From: an uncultured Marinifilum sp.
Lineage (GTDB): Bacteria > Bacteroidota > Bacteroidia > Bacteroidales > Marinifilaceae
Assembly (NCBI RefSeq): GCF_963677195.1
Contig: NZ_OY781918.1
Span: 1,290,923 to 1,354,922, forward strand
DNA: 64,000 nt
Reading direction: 5' to 3'
Shown here: piece by piece, positions 62,577 through 64,000 of the stretch
How positions within the stretch are numbered: the stretch's first letter is position 1
Layout: each line of letters opens with the position of its first letter
The notes under the pieces: model-generated
Told to the model about the DNA's origin: nothing
Seen by the model: the letters and a program-made list of their open reading frames with translations, nothing else
Database searches by the model: none
Program-made: the position numbers and the translations under genes

Positions 62577-63428
62577 ATGAATTTTAAACAGATAAAAAAT
62601 AGTTTACTCCTGTTAATATGTTTGAGTTTGTGTAACTCCTGTTCTACTGGTGCCGATCCCGAAGATTTTATTGACGATATTTTTTCTGTGCCATTGGAAT
62701 ACTGTTTGCAAATTCAGAATATTTCAAATGATATGGTAATGGATGTTAATGCCATTGTTTTTAATAATCTGGATACAAAAAAAGATACAATTGATGATGA
62801 AATTGCTTCTTGTGTAACTCCTGTTATTCATCGCAATATCGCTACTTCCGAAATTGATTCTATTGTTATTGATTACGGAACCAGTTCGTGTACCTCTAAT
62901 GGTGGAAGTTTTAAAGGTAAAATGACTGTGGAGCCTACCGATACAAGTCTTAAGAATTTTGAGGTTCGTTTAAGCGATTTTTACTCTCAGGGTTTTGATA
63001 TTAGAGGTGTTATGAATTTGCAAATTGCCGATGAAGCCGGAGAAGATTTTACATTGGTATTTTCTGATGTGGAATTTGATGTTAGCGATTCAGATGATGT
63101 GGTTTATACTTTTTCTGTACCTGAAATTAATAGTAATTATACATTTGTTAAGAGCGAAGAACTAGATATGGATTATGTGGATGATATTTTTTTGTTTACA
63201 ACAACTTTAAGTGGTATTGATCCCAATGGAGCCCAATTTTCACTAGAGAGTACTAGCGGTTTAACTTATGCATATTCTTGTAACAATATTATTGGAGGAG
63301 ATGCTACTTTTGTATTAACTGATTTCGGAGAAGGAGAAGTTAATTTTGGAGGAGGCGATACCGATAGTGATTGTGATGCAGATGTGTCAGTCCAATCTCA
63401 GGGGTCTACAATAAATTTTACCTTATAA
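62577..63428 (+). CDS. Lipoprotein of unknown function
   Basis: 283 residues from the ATG at 62577. The signal peptide ends at the lipobox LCNSC (Cys about 21), followed by acidic residues. The mature part is rich in beta-strand-like, Asp/Ser/Thr-rich sequence (SDVEFDVSDSDDVVYTFSVP) with several Cys; no domain is recognised. Its start codon lies 1 bp after folA's stop, so it shares that operon, but a functional link is unclear. Other in-frame starts upstream lie inside folA and are rejected. Confidence 0.75.
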   Translation: MNFKQIKNSLLLLICLSLCNSCSTGADPEDFIDDIFSVPLEYCLQIQNISNDMVMDVNAIVFNNLDTKKDTIDDEIASCVTPVIHRNIATSEIDSIVIDYGTSSCTSNGGSFKGKMTVEPTDTSLKNFEVRLSDFYSQGFDIRGVMNLQIADEAGEDFTLVFSDVEFDVSDSDDVVYTFSVPEINSNYTFVKSEELDMDYVDDIFLFTTTLSGIDPNGAQFSLESTSGLTYAYSCNNIIGGDATFVLTDFGEGEVNFGGGDTDSDCDADVSVQSQGSTINFTL

Positions 63429-63457
63429 AAAAAGCCGGATTTTTAATCCGGCTTTTT
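63429..63457. terminator. Bidirectional terminator before clpX
   Basis: AAAAAGCCGGAT TTTTA ATCCGGCTTTTT. Confidence 0.9.
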
Positions 63458-63459
63458 AA

Positions 63460-64000
63460 TTATGCGACTTTTAAGCGCTTAAGATTTACTTTTTCAAGTT
63501 TCTTGCTTGCGTATTTTTTATTAATGGAGATTTGTTTTTCTTCTCCCGAAGGGAGTTCAAACATTGCATCCATCATTATGGCTTCGCAAATAGAACGTAA
63601 ACCGCGTGCTCCTAATTTATATTCTACAGCCTTATCAACAATATATTCCAATGCGCTTTCCTTAAAGCTTAATTCAATATCATCAATCTTAAATAATTTG
63701 GTGTATTGCTTAACAATTGAGTTTTTAGGCTCGGTTAAGATATTTCTAAGTGCATTTCTGTTTAATGGCTCCAGGTAAGTTAACACAGGTAAACGACCAA
63801 TAATTTCAGGAATTAAACCAAATGATTTTAAATCCTGAGGTGCAATATATTGTAATAAATTACCCTGATCAATCTGTTCTTTTTCTTTGCTGGCATTAAA
63901 TCCTACAACCTGAGTGTTCATGCGTTGTGCAATTTTACGCTGAATTCCGTCGAAAGCACCTCCACAAACAAAAAGAATATTCTTAGTGTTAACAGGTATC
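63460..64000 (-). CDS. clpX: ATP-dependent Clp protease ATPase subunit ClpX (C-terminal part)
   Basis: The frame is open to the right edge, giving the last about 180 residues: NTKNILFVCGGAFDGIQRKI, the sensor/arginine region FGLIPEIIGRLPVLTYLEPL and the sensor 2 motif KLGARGLRSICEAIM with the small C-terminal domain. An internal ATG at 63921 is not the start. ClpX unfolds substrates for ClpP. The N-terminal zinc domain and Walker motifs lie outside the window. Confidence 0.96.
   Translation of the reverse strand, partial: IPVNTKNILFVCGGAFDGIQRKIAQRMNTQVVGFNASKEKEQIDQGNLLQYIAPQDLKSFGLIPEIIGRLPVLTYLEPLNRNALRNILTEPKNSIVKQYTKLFKIDDIELSFKESALEYIVDKAVEYKLGARGLRSICEAIMMDAMFELPSGEEKQISINKKYASKKLEKVNLKRLKVA

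Overview
The window looks like a low-GC chromosome segment from Bacteroidota, probably a marine Bacteroidales/Marinilabiliales-type bacterium (inference). Support comes from promoters of the TTTG-N19-TAnnTTTG type (clearest upstream of rplU), Bacteroidota-style families (DUF4286, DUF4369/TlpA-like lipoprotein, class-specific MutL without a nuclease motif, membrane pyrophosphatase), many lipoproteins and intrinsic terminators with long T runs. No tRNA or rRNA gene was seen.

Layout. 1-5.4 kb (minus strand): two rhomboid proteases, mutL, a small membrane protein and a voltage-gated-type K+ channel. 5.6-13.5 kb (mostly plus): gmhA, YifB/ComM ATPase, a glycosyltransferase facing a Kdo/LPS-kinase-like protein, a cation/proton antiporter, inorganic pyrophosphatase and an EamA transporter. 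13.5-21.4 kb: an Lrp/AsnC regulator diverging from a four-subunit 2-oxoacid:ferredoxin oxidoreductase operon (gamma, delta, alpha, beta) followed by a PLP aminotransferase, which together suggest reductive or oxidative amino/2-oxo acid metabolism; then a PAS histidine kinase and a Cys/Met-metabolism PLP enzyme. 21.7-25.8 kb (minus): CPBP protease, Crp/Fnr regulator, ferric-reductase-like flavocytochrome and a nitroreductase that carries a lipoprotein signal.

26-41.8 kb is the accessory island, all genes on the minus strand. Read in transcription order from rmuC: a PD-(D/E)XK-like protein, remnants of a group II intron interrupted by an IS21-family element, a Fic protein, two unknown membrane proteins, a PAAR spike-tip protein, a 1017-residue peptidoglycan-attacking effector (M23-like, SH3-like, EF-hand, GH19/lysozyme-like), an overlapping secreted candidate immunity protein, a zinc-ribbon membrane protein and an ADP-ribosylglycohydrolase. 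A directly repeated leader of about 440 bp (two long copies and one shorter divergent copy) sits in front of three different modules, and long imperfect palindromes resembling cassette borders lie between genes. This is the most unusual part of the window and resembles an orphan contractile-injection effector/immunity island built by recombination in repeated leaders.

41.9-64 kb is core genome again: rmuC, lpxH, a TlpA-like lipoprotein lacking its CxxC, ribF, hppA, a Rieske-like lipoprotein, greA, a HIT protein, ruvC, an EamA transporter, DUF4286, a TPR protein, serS, rpmA-rplU with a structured leader, a bifunctional-nuclease-family protein, a nucleoside symporter, a nucleoside-recognition membrane protein, thyA-folA, a lipoprotein and the C-terminal part of clpX running off the right edge.
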